Origin: Pseudomonadota bacterium
Lineage (GTDB): Bacteria > Pseudomonadota > Alphaproteobacteria > Rhizobiales > Kaistiaceae
Direction of reading: 5' to 3'
DNA length: 10,841 nt
Assembly: GCA_023391905.1 (NCBI GenBank)
Contig: JAEWAD010000282.1
Location: 1-10,841, forward strand
Shown: piece by piece, positions 1 through 7,686 of the stretch
Layout of the letters: each line of letters opens with the position of its first letter
Numbering within the stretch: the first letter of the stretch is position 1
Notes under the pieces: generated by a model
Told to the model about the DNA's origin: nothing
What the model saw: only the letters and a program-made list of their open reading frames with translations
The model's database searches: none
Translations under genes and position numbers: made by a program

Positions 1-5
1 GTCAT
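1..5 (-). CDS. kdpD: Possible first codons of kdpD (sensor kinase), cut by the window edge
   Basis: On the minus strand an ATG at 5-3 follows directly on the TGA stop of kdpC (TGA-ATG, no spacer) and the next two bases are AC, so the product would start Met-Thr. In many proteobacteria kdpC is followed immediately by kdpD, the K+/turgor-sensing histidine kinase that controls kdp expression through KdpE. The juxtaposed stop and start would fit translational coupling. Only five bases are visible and there is no clear Shine-Dalgarno in the end of kdpC, so the identity rests on position alone. Confidence 0.4.
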
Positions 6-569
6 TCATTGCGCGTCGAGCGCGAGGTTCAGCTTGAGTACGTTGACGACCGGCTCGCCGAGCAGACCGAGTGCACGCGGCTGGATGGCGGCGGTCACCA
101 GCGCGCGGACCTTGGCCTCGTCCACGCCGCGCGCCTTGGCGACGCGGGGGGCCTGGAAATAGGCGGCGTCCGGCGTGATGTGCGGGTCGAGGCCGCTGCC
201 CGAGGTCGTCGCAAGCTCCATCGGCACGGCAGCGCCGGGGTTCTCGGCGCGAAGCGCCTCGGTCCGTTCTTTCACCTTCTCGATCAGCGTCTGGCTGGTC
301 GGGCCGAGATTCGAGCCGCTCGAGGCGGCGGCGTCGTAGCCGTCGGCGCCGGCCGCCGAGGGACGGCCATGGAAGTAGCGCGGATCGTCGAAGAGCTGGC
401 CGATCAGCTCCGAGCCGACGACCTTGCCGTCGCGCTCAACGAGGCTGCCATTGGCCTGGTGCGGGAACAGCGCCTGCGCGATGCCGGTGATTCCCAGCGG
501 ATAGGCGAGGCCGGTGAGGACGGTGAAGGCGACGATCATGACGATCGCTGGCCGTATCTGTTTGAGCAT
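6..569 (-). CDS. kdpC: KdpC, C subunit of the K+-transporting P-type ATPase
   Basis: KdpC is the single-span subunit of the KdpFABC high-affinity K+ pump in the inner membrane; its periplasmic domain holds the complex together and raises its affinity for ATP. The 187-residue product has the usual family length (about 190). Visible are one N-terminal membrane span (about residues 8-31), YFHGRPSA at 65-72, SSGSNLGPTS at 83-92, SGSGLDPHITP at 123-133 and the C-terminal GEPVVNVLKLNLALD at 171-185, all typical of KdpC. The start at 569 is chosen because AGGAG lies 7 nt upstream, overlapping the kdpB stop codon; the open frame continues further upstream only as a shadow inside kdpB. The gap to kdpB is 11 bp. 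The gene is intact. Confidence 0.98.
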   Translation of the reverse strand: MLKQIRPAIVMIVAFTVLTGLAYPLGITGIAQALFPHQANGSLVERDGKVVGSELIGQLFDDPRYFHGRPSAAGADGYDAAASSGSNLGPTSQTLIEKVKERTEALRAENPGAAVPMELATTSGSGLDPHITPDAAYFQAPRVAKARGVDEAKVRALVTAAIQPRALGLLGEPVVNVLKLNLALDAQ

Positions 570-580
570 GATGGTTCTCC

Positions 581-2641
<2,061 letters not shown>

Positions 2642-2670
2642 GGAAAGCTCCAGCATGTGAGGTCGCGGCG

Positions 2671-2699
2671 CACCGGCGCGGAACCCGTCCGCGCCGGTG
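2671..2699 (-). repeat. Perfect 12-bp inverted repeat in the kdpA-kdpB gap
   Basis: CACCGGCGCGGA (2671-2682) and its exact reverse complement (2688-2699) are separated by 5 nt. The transcript of either strand would form a very stable GC-rich hairpin. It fills most of the 73-bp gap between the kdpA stop (2715) and the kdpB start (2641), the longest gap inside the kdp genes. No T-run follows on the minus strand, so it is not a standard intrinsic terminator. A stem that slows 3' exonucleases or sets the KdpA:KdpB ratio is a possible role; that role is inferred. Confidence 0.8.
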
Positions 2700-2714
2700 G
2701 GGTGCGATGTCCGG

Positions 2715-4418
2715 TCAGAAACTCTGGCCGGCGAGCATGGCGAGGTGCTCGACGATCGGTCCGAGGGCGAGCGCCGGGAAGAAGGTCAGGCCGCCGACGA
2801 CGAGGATGACGCCGACCAGCAGGCCGACGAACAGCGGCCCGTGCGTCGGGAAGGTTCCCGCCGATTCCGGCACGATCTTCTTGCCGACGAGCGAGCCGGC
2901 GATCGCCATGGCCGGGATGATGACCAGGAAGCGGCCCATCAGCATCGCGAGCCCGAGGGTGATGTTGTACCAGGGCGTGTTGCCCGACAGGCCGCCGAAG
3001 GCCGAGCCGTTATTGGCGGTCGCCGAGGTATAGGCGTAGAGCACCTCGGAGAAGCCGTGCGGGCCGGCATTGGCAATCGAGGCGACGCCGGTCGGCAGGA
3101 CGATCGCGACGGCGGTGAAGCCGAGCATCGCCAGCGGCAGGCAAAGGACGGCGAGCATCGCCATCTTGACCTCCTTGGCCTCGATCTTCTTGCCGAGATA
3201 TTCCGGCGTGCGGCCGACCATCAGGCCGGCGACGAAGATCGCCACCACGACGAAGAGCAGGATGCCGTAGAAGCCGGCGCCGACGCCGCCGATGATGATC
3301 TCGCCGAGCATCATGTTGATCATCGGGACCATGCCGCCGAGCGCCATGAAGCTGTCGTGCATGGCGTTGACCGCGCCGCAGGAGGCCGCCGTGGTGACGA
3401 CGGCGAACAGCGCCGACAGCGTCACGCCGAAGCGCGTTTCCTTGCCCTCCATGTTGCCGCCATCGAGGCCGATCGCGTGCAGCAGCGGGTTGCCGGTGGC
3501 CTCGGCCCAGTAGCAGAGGGTCACGCCCGCCAGGAACAGGATGCCCATCGCGGCGAAGATCGCCCAGCCCTGCTTCGGATTGCCGACCATGCGGCCGAAG
3601 ACGTTGGTCAGCGCCGCGCCGATCGCGAAGATCGCCACCATGTGGATCAGGTTGGTGAGCGCGGTCGGATTCTCGAACGGATGCGCGGCATTGACGTTGA
3701 AGAAGCCGCCGCCATTGGTGCCGAGATGCTTGATCATCATCTGCGAGGCGACCGGGCCCTGCGCGATCGTCTGCCGCGCCCCTTCGAGCGTCGTGGCGAT
3801 CGTGTAGGCGCCGAGGTTCTGCGGCACGCCCTGCCAGCCCAGCACCAGCGCGCCGACGACGCAGATCGGCAGCAGCAGGTAGAGGATGCTGCGCGTCAGA
3901 TCGACCCAGAAATTGCCCAGCGTCCGCGCGGACCGCCGCGCGAAGGCGCGGATCAGCGCCACGGCGATGGCGATGCCGGTCGCGGCGGAAACGAAGTTCT
4001 GCACGCTGAGCCCGGCCATCTGCGACAGGTAGGACATCGTCCCTTCGCCGCCGTAGTTCTGCCAGTTGGTGTTGGTCACGAAGCTGGCGGCGGTGTTGAA
4101 GGCGAGCTCGGGCGGCAGGCCGGCCATGCCGGCCGGGTTGAGCGGCAGCGCGCCCTGGGACCGCAGCAGCAGGTAGAGCGCCAGCAGGCCGGCGAGGTTG
4201 AAGAACAGCATCGCCGCCGTATAGGTCGTCCAGTGCTGCTCCTCGCTCTCGCTGGTTCCGGCGAGGCGATAGAGGCCGCGCTCGATCGGCCGCAGCAGGG
4301 GCGTCAGCAGCGTGCGCTCGCCCGTGAAGACGCGCGTCATGTAGCCGCCGAGCGGTTTGACGAGCAGGACCACGATCCCGCAGAAGATCAGGATCTGAAG
4401 CCATCCGTTTAAAGTCAT
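2715..4418 (-). CDS. kdpA: KdpA, K+-selective channel-like subunit of the K+ pump
   Basis: KdpA binds and selects K+ and belongs to the superfamily of K+ transporters built from four pore repeats, each with a selectivity-filter loop. The 567-residue product starts MTLNGWLQI, a common KdpA N terminus, and is hydrophobic throughout with about ten membrane spans. The four filter regions are TNTNWQNYGGE (115-125), GTNGGGFFN (233-241), CGAVNAMHDS (347-356) and TANNGSAFGG (468-477); Gln120 and Gly236 appear to match E. coli Q116 and G232. The cytoplasmic signature GRTPEYLGKKIEAKEVK is at 402-418. It lies 22 bp after kdpF. The start has only a weak AGAAAG ribosome binding site, inside a 13-nt sequence repeated ahead of the micro-ORF at 4547-4627. 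The gene is intact. Confidence 0.98.
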   Translation of the reverse strand: MTLNGWLQILIFCGIVVLLVKPLGGYMTRVFTGERTLLTPLLRPIERGLYRLAGTSESEEQHWTTYTAAMLFFNLAGLLALYLLLRSQGALPLNPAGMAGLPPELAFNTAASFVTNTNWQNYGGEGTMSYLSQMAGLSVQNFVSAATGIAIAVALIRAFARRSARTLGNFWVDLTRSILYLLLPICVVGALVLGWQGVPQNLGAYTIATTLEGARQTIAQGPVASQMMIKHLGTNGGGFFNVNAAHPFENPTALTNLIHMVAIFAIGAALTNVFGRMVGNPKQGWAIFAAMGILFLAGVTLCYWAEATGNPLLHAIGLDGGNMEGKETRFGVTLSALFAVVTTAASCGAVNAMHDSFMALGGMVPMINMMLGEIIIGGVGAGFYGILLFVVVAIFVAGLMVGRTPEYLGKKIEAKEVKMAMLAVLCLPLAMLGFTAVAIVLPTGVASIANAGPHGFSEVLYAYTSATANNGSAFGGLSGNTPWYNITLGLAMLMGRFLVIIPAMAIAGSLVGKKIVPESAGTFPTHGPLFVGLLVGVILVVGGLTFFPALALGPIVEHLAMLAGQSF

Positions 4419-4425
4419 GATTGCC

Positions 4426-4438
4426 GCTTTCTGCGCCG
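4426..4438 (-). repeat. 13-nt leader repeat, copy 2, ahead of kdpA
   Basis: The minus strand reads CGGCGCAGAAAGC, ending exactly 7 nt before the kdpA ATG. The same 13 bases occur at 4635-4647, also exactly 7 nt before an ATG. The AGAAAG core is a weak Shine-Dalgarno-like sequence. Identical sequence and spacing suggest a shared translation signal or a duplicated leader. Confidence 0.6.
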
Positions 4439-4440
4439 GG

Positions 4441-4530
4441 TCAGAACCGCTCGGGGCGGATGAGGGCGTAGGTCAGGTAGACGGAGAGAAACACCGCCAC
4501 GGCCCCGCCGAGGATGTAGTCGATCATCAT
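4441..4530 (-). CDS. kdpF: KdpF, small stabilising subunit of the K+ pump
   Basis: This 29-residue peptide begins MMIDYILGGAVAVFLSVYL and ends in TYALIRPERF, the typical KdpF layout: one membrane span followed by a short tail with the conserved (I/L)RPE(R/K)F ending. KdpF is a single-span protein that stabilises the KdpABC complex in the membrane. The gene lies directly before kdpA with a 22-bp gap, its normal place. Two adjacent ATG codons (4530 and 4527) are possible starts; GGAG lies 9 nt before the first. Its stop TGA is at 4443-4441. Small size means gene finders often miss it. Confidence 0.95.
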   Translation of the reverse strand: MMIDYILGGAVAVFLSVYLTYALIRPERF

Positions 4531-4546
4531 CGGTCCGTTCTCCGGG

Positions 4547-4627
4547 TCATGTATTCTCGCAGAGCCTGATGTAACCGAACATCAGGACAAAGAATCCGAT
4601 CGAAATCGCGAGGACTATGGCGTCCAT
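4547..4627 (-). CDS. Hydrophobic 26-residue micro-protein just upstream of kdpF
   Basis: An ATG at 4627 opens a 26-codon frame ending with TGA at 4549-4547, 16 bp before kdpF. The peptide starts MDAIVLAISIGFFVLMFGYI and ends in RLCENT: one continuous hydrophobic stretch (about residues 3-20), then a short polar tail with Arg, Cys and Glu. That is the layout of KdpF, and a loose alignment pairs the early Asp, the hydrophobic core, a Tyr and the late Arg/Glu, so a KdpF-like accessory or paralogue is possible. Similar short ORFs ending in a Cys-Glu or Cys-Asp motif are, as I recall, seen ahead of kdpF in other bacteria, but I cannot verify this here. Position, size, hydrophobicity and the leader repeat shared with kdpA argue that it is translated. 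The ribosome binding site (AGAAAG) is weak. Function is unknown. Confidence 0.65.
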   Translation of the reverse strand: MDAIVLAISIGFFVLMFGYIRLCENT

Positions 4628-4634
4628 GGGATCA

Positions 4635-4647
4635 GCTTTCTGCGCCG
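4635..4647 (-). repeat. 13-nt leader repeat, copy 1, ahead of the micro-ORF
   Basis: CGGCGCAGAAAGC on the minus strand, identical to 4426-4438 and ending 7 nt before the ATG at 4627, the same spacing as the other copy has to the kdpA ATG. The seven spacer bases differ between the two copies (TGATCCC here, GGCAATC at kdpA), so the match is confined to the 13-nt block. Confidence 0.6.
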
Positions 4648-4724
4648 TGTCGCGCGCTTTTATGCAAGGCGACGGACTGGCGTCGCTGCGTCGCGAGCAT
4701 CCGATATTGCCGAAACGCGTGCGG

Positions 4725-4737
4725 CGATCATCATCGG
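4725..4737 (-). repeat. 13-nt sequence shared with the kdpF start region (4521-4533)
   Basis: CCGATGATGATCG on the minus strand occurs here and again at 4533-4521, where it covers the two ATG start codons of kdpF. The core is the inverted pair CGAT-N4-ATCG. Here the ATGATGATC would open a 24-codon frame (4734-4660, product begins MMIAARVSAISDARD) that is not hydrophobic and not KdpF-like. The element may be a remnant of duplication, a regulatory site, or a chance match favoured by the simple GAT repeat. Confidence 0.4.
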
Positions 4738-4798
4738 ATCTCTGCGGCAGATATGGCGCGGGAACGCATAGTCTTTCGAGACGGGAAGCCCCGGCGGA

Positions 4799-4815
4799 CT
4801 ATAAAAATCTCATAG
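4799..4815 (-). promoter_or_regulatory. AT-rich element between batD and kdp, possible regulator site
   Basis: The minus strand reads CTATGAGATTTTTATAG, a 4-bp inverted repeat around a T-rich centre, in DNA that is otherwise very GC-rich. E. coli KdpE binds a T-rich sequence containing TTTATA upstream of kdpF, and TTTTTATA here recalls it. It lies about 170 bp before the micro-ORF, far for an activator site, and could instead be part of the 3' end of the bat transcript. Assignment is speculative. Confidence 0.25.
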
Positions 4816-4820
4816 GAATT

Positions 4821-6116
4821 TCAGGCCGGATTGAGCGGAGGCAGTGGCGTCGGCGCAGGCGGGCGCGAGCCGGCCGCGACGTCGCGACGGAACGCCCGCA
4901 GCCGGTCGAGAAGCGTGCGGGCCTTTTCGCGCGACCACGCCGTCGTGTCGTCAGGGGCGAACAGGCTGGTTTCGAGTGCGTCGGCCGCCGGCGGGGGCGG
5001 CCAGTCTTCCGGAAGCCGGGATCGCCAGTCGGCGAGCGCCCGGTAGGTCGCGCCGGCGTCGTCGCCCTGGCAGGCCTTGGTGAACGCCGTGAAGGCCGCT
5101 TCCTCCGACTGGGCCCGCTCGGCCTGGCGGCGGACATGGCGCGCCCGCAGCTTCCGCCACGCCGTCGCGACGAACAGGATGGCCAGGATGACGAGCGCGG
5201 CGATCGTCGCCCACACGGCCGGCCGGACCGGATGCGGCGCAGACGCCGCGGCTTCCGGACCTGACGGGGTGGCGGCCGGTCCAGGCGTCACCGTGACCGT
5301 CGCGGCGGCGCCGGTCGCCTGGTCCGCCGACTTGTCGGCGAGGTTCCACCAGGGCTGCGTGACGGCCGGCAGATCGAAGGTGCCGGCCTTCTCGAACACA
5401 TAGGTGACGCGGTCGACGCGCTTGCCGGTGATCGTGCCACGCTCGCTCTGGTCCTGGCTGAGCGGATCGTCGACATAGAGGCGGACGCCCTCCGGCGCCG
5501 TGAAGGCGAGGTCGCGCATCGCCAGCGCCGGGACGTCGGTCGCCGTGCGCGTGATGGTGCGGACCAGCGCGTCGCCGGCCTTGAACGGGCTCTTCGGATC
5601 GGGCTTCCAGTTCTGCTCGAGCGTCAGCTGATCCGTCGCCACCACCAGGCTGTTGGCGTCGATGCCGTCCGGGACGTCGATCGTCTCCTCGATCGGCTGA
5701 CCGTTCAGCGTGCCAGTGACGGCGCCGGCACGGTCGAGCAGGGTCACCGTCGGGGCGGGGATGGCCAGCGGGCCGCCGCGCCTTGGAAACACCGCGAACT
5801 CGAAACGCTGGCCGACATAGCTGGTGCCGTTCACCGTGTCGCTGAGCGTCGTGCCCTGCGACTCGAACCGCATCACCTGCGCGCCGGGCAGGTCGGGAAC
5901 CGTGACGCGGGGCGGATGCGGCATGTCCCCGGGAAAAAGCACGTCGACATAGAGCGAGATGTGCTGGCCGATCACGGCGCCGTCGGGCGGCGAGATCGTC
6001 GTGCGGACGACCGGATCGGGCGGCGCGGGCAGTGTCGGCGCCGGCGCGTCCTGCGCCATGGCCCGGGTGACGGCGAGCAGGCAGGAGAGCATGAGCGCCA
6101 CGCACGCCGTTCTCAT
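4821..6116 (-). CDS. BatD-like membrane protein with periplasmic domain
   Basis: The 431-residue product has a signal peptide (residues 1-22, likely cut after AMA), a long periplasmic part rich in beta-strand-like sequence (about 35-275), a Pro/Ala-rich linker (277-299), one membrane span (about 301-320, followed by basic residues) and a cytoplasmic helical tail (321-431) ending in a proline-rich stretch. This architecture, and its place last in a moxR-DUF58-DUF4381-VWA-VWA-TPR series, identify it as a BatD family protein. Bat proteins were named for aerotolerance in Bacteroides; the biochemical role of BatD is not established. The start at 6116 overlaps the stop of the TPR gene in ATGA and has AGGAG 7 nt upstream. 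It is shorter than Bacteroides-type BatD proteins and appears to carry fewer repeat domains. Family assignment is confident, function is not. Confidence 0.85.
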   Translation of the reverse strand: MRTACVALMLSCLLAVTRAMAQDAPAPTLPAPPDPVVRTTISPPDGAVIGQHISLYVDVLFPGDMPHPPRVTVPDLPGAQVMRFESQGTTLSDTVNGTSYVGQRFEFAVFPRRGGPLAIPAPTVTLLDRAGAVTGTLNGQPIEETIDVPDGIDANSLVVATDQLTLEQNWKPDPKSPFKAGDALVRTITRTATDVPALAMRDLAFTAPEGVRLYVDDPLSQDQSERGTITGKRVDRVTYVFEKAGTFDLPAVTQPWWNLADKSADQATGAAATVTVTPGPAATPSGPEAAASAPHPVRPAVWATIAALVILAILFVATAWRKLRARHVRRQAERAQSEEAAFTAFTKACQGDDAGATYRALADWRSRLPEDWPPPPAADALETSLFAPDDTTAWSREKARTLLDRLRAFRRDVAAGSRPPAPTPLPPLNPA

Positions 6117-6772
6117 GGCGCAGCTCCTGCCGCCGGGGCCGGCTCTGCCTGCAGCTGATAGGCGAAGCGAGCGCGCAGGAAGTCCGCCGGCTTGGTCTGT
6201 ACCCGCTTCAGCCAGAGCGCGCGGACATCCGCGTCGCTCATCGGCGCGCTGTCGACGTCGGTGTCCTGGCCCTGCTTGTTGTTCGCGTCCTTGTCGTAGA
6301 CGATCTGGTCGGCGCCCTCGCGCTGGTCGCCGGCATCGCCTCCCGGGCTCTCCATCATCTTTGCGCGCAGCTGCGCCAGCGTGCGGTTGGCCGTCGCGTC
6401 GTCCCAGCCGGGCTTGAGCTCGAGCGCGCGGTAGTAGCGTCCAACGGCGGTCTGGTACTGGCCGATCATCACGAGCGCATTGCCCTGGTCGAAGGCGGCC
6501 TCGGCGGTGTCCATGCCGCCGAAGACCTGCGCCGCCGTCTTGAAGTCGCCGGCCCGCATCAGCGCCGCACCGCGCCACATCGGATCGCGGAAGCTCGCCG
6601 CCGCCTCGGCGTAGCGCCCGCGCTCGAACAGAAGGCGGCCGCGCTGGTCAGGCGAGGCCCAGAGCTGTTTCCACCCCGTCAGGGCCGCGCCGAGCGCCAG
6701 CGCAGCGACCGCGAGGCCGATAACGATTAGGCCGAGCTTTCCAAAGCGGGGTGGAGCGGTGCGCGTGGTCAT
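6113..6772 (-). CDS. TPR-repeat membrane protein, BatC-like
   Basis: The 219-residue protein has an N-terminal membrane anchor (about 14-32) and then TPR-type helices: LFERGRYAEAAASF (48-61), ALMRAGDFKTAAQVF (70-84) and ALVMIGQYQTAVGRYYRALE (99-118), followed by an Asp/Gln-rich linker (about 142-177) and the C-terminal block LWLKRVQTKPADFLRARFAY (186-205). That block is typical of the TPR tails found in BatB/BatC-type proteins, where it is sometimes fused to the VWA domain; here it is a separate gene. TPRs bind protein partners, so it probably scaffolds the VWA proteins on the periplasmic side. Both ends overlap the neighbouring genes by ATGA, which fixes the start at 6772 despite a weak ribosome binding site and argues for fixed stoichiometry with BatB and BatD. 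Confidence 0.85.
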   Translation of the reverse strand: MTTRTAPPRFGKLGLIVIGLAVAALALGAALTGWKQLWASPDQRGRLLFERGRYAEAAASFRDPMWRGAALMRAGDFKTAAQVFGGMDTAEAAFDQGNALVMIGQYQTAVGRYYRALELKPGWDDATANRTLAQLRAKMMESPGGDAGDQREGADQIVYDKDANNKQGQDTDVDSAPMSDADVRALWLKRVQTKPADFLRARFAYQLQAEPAPAAGAAP

Positions 6773-7686
6773 GCGAGCACCCAGCCGCGCCGGAACCAGA
6801 GGAGGGCGATCAGCGCGATCAGCGGCACCAGCCAGTAGCCGGCTTCCTCCCAGCGCTGGCCTTCGCCCTGGCCGAGCGTCGGAGCGGCGCCGGCGGCGAG
6901 GCGACGGGTCATCGCGGTGACGTCGGTCTCGTCGAGGCTGGTCGCGATCAGGCTGGCGCCGAGCGTGCTCGCCGCGTCGGCGAGGCCGGCGTCGGCCGTC
7001 GTATTCGGCGCCGTCAGGCCGAGGATGGTTACCGGCACGGCCGGCCTGGCGAGAGCCGTGACCTGGTCCGGTGCGATCGCGTCGGCCATGACGAGGATCG
7101 AGCCGCCGAGCTTTGCGTCGGCGAGGACGGCATCCGCCTGCGCAATCGCACCTGCCAGCGCATCCCCCTCGCGCGGCATGATGTCGGGCGAAAGCGCCTT
7201 CGCCATGTCGAGCACGATGTTGGGGTCGGCGGTCGGCGGCAGCACGAGATGCGCCGTGCCGGAATAGGCGATCAGGCCGGTCGGGGCGCCGGCCCGGCTT
7301 TTCAGCAGGTCGGCGAGCTTCTGGCGGGCGCGATCGAGCCGCGTCGGCGCGAGGTCCGTCGTCAGCATGGTCGGCGACACCTTGAGCAGGATCATCGCCG
7401 GCCGCGCCGCCGCGGCAAAGGGCGAGGGCACCTCCCGCCAGGTCGGGCCGGCGAGCGCGACGATGCCGACGAGCCAGCCGAGAAGGGCCACGTCGCCCGG
7501 CCGGATACGGCGGCGCGTGTCCGCGCCGGTGACGAGATGCTTCAAGAGCGCCGGGTCGATGACTTTCGCCCAGCGGTTGGTGCTGTCGCCCGCGCGCCGC
7601 TCGGCCCACCACAGCAGCAGGGCGGGCAGGAGCAGCAGCAGCCACCAGGGGCGGATGAAATGGAAGGCGGCGAGGAAGGTGTTCAT
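6769..7686 (-). CDS. BatB-like VWA-domain membrane protein with degenerate metal site
   Basis: The 305-residue product shows two N-terminal hydrophobic segments (about 13-28 and 63-81), a VWA-like domain (about 95-265) and a C-terminal span (about 284-299), the layout of BatA/BatB proteins. VWA domains usually bind partners through a MIDAS metal site with DxSxS, Thr and Asp loops. Here the first loop reads LLKVSPTM, with Lys102 where Asp is expected, and the second loop reads REGDALAGAI, with Asp175 in the usual Thr place; only Asp202 in VMADAIA keeps the third loop. The following DLAPTRLDRARQ (111-122) matches the BatB pattern. The paralogue just upstream has an intact site, so this subunit may be structural or bind partners without metal. 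Start at 7686 overlaps the batA-like stop in ATGA, with GGAGG 10 nt upstream. Confidence 0.85.
   Translation of the reverse strand: MNTFLAAFHFIRPWWLLLLLPALLLWWAERRAGDSTNRWAKVIDPALLKHLVTGADTRRRIRPGDVALLGWLVGIVALAGPTWREVPSPFAAAARPAMILLKVSPTMLTTDLAPTRLDRARQKLADLLKSRAGAPTGLIAYSGTAHLVLPPTADPNIVLDMAKALSPDIMPREGDALAGAIAQADAVLADAKLGGSILVMADAIAPDQVTALARPAVPVTILGLTAPNTTADAGLADAASTLGASLIATSLDETDVTAMTRRLAAGAAPTLGQGEGQRWEEAGYWLVPLIALIALLWFRRGWVLA

Larger units (their letters stand above)
4628..4820 (-). promoter_or_regulatory. Intergenic region expected to hold the kdp promoter
   Basis: This 193-bp stretch is the only substantial gap in the window. It lies after the batD stop and before the micro-ORF that leads the kdp genes, so the kdp promoter and any KdpE operator should be here. 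Visible are an AT-rich patch at 4799-4815, a tandem 7-bp direct repeat GCGTCGC (4680-4686 and 4688-4694), the 13-nt sequence 4725-4737 shared with the kdpF start, and the 13-nt leader repeat 4635-4647. I see no convincing -35/-10 pair and no hairpin followed by a T-run that would end the bat operon, so read-through from batD into kdp is possible. Confidence 0.5.

Noticed and set aside
2642..2656. Earlier ATG at 2656 as the kdpB start
   Set aside because: It has no Shine-Dalgarno, while the ATG at 2641 has GGAG at 6 nt and gives the usual KdpB N terminus.
2697..4412. Long plus-strand open frame of 571 codons opposite kdpA
   Set aside because: It is exactly antisense to kdpA, is extremely rich in Arg, Asp, Glu, Gln and His without any recognisable domain, and is the common third-position-GC shadow of a high-GC gene.
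4659..4687. Possible sigma-70 promoter with CATAAA as -10 (4664-4659 on the minus strand)
   Set aside because: The -10 matches only 4 of 6 consensus bases, and no -35-like hexamer lies at 17 nt; a 16-nt spacing gives only 3 of 6.
4660..4734. 24-codon frame starting ATGATGATC in the intergenic region as a gene
   Set aside because: The peptide has no hydrophobic span or known motif and a weak ribosome binding site; its start is notable only for the 13 nt shared with kdpF.
4760..4798. Small hairpins after batD (for example GTCT-CGAA-AGAC) as a terminator
   Set aside because: Stems are only 4 bp and no T-run follows them on the minus strand.
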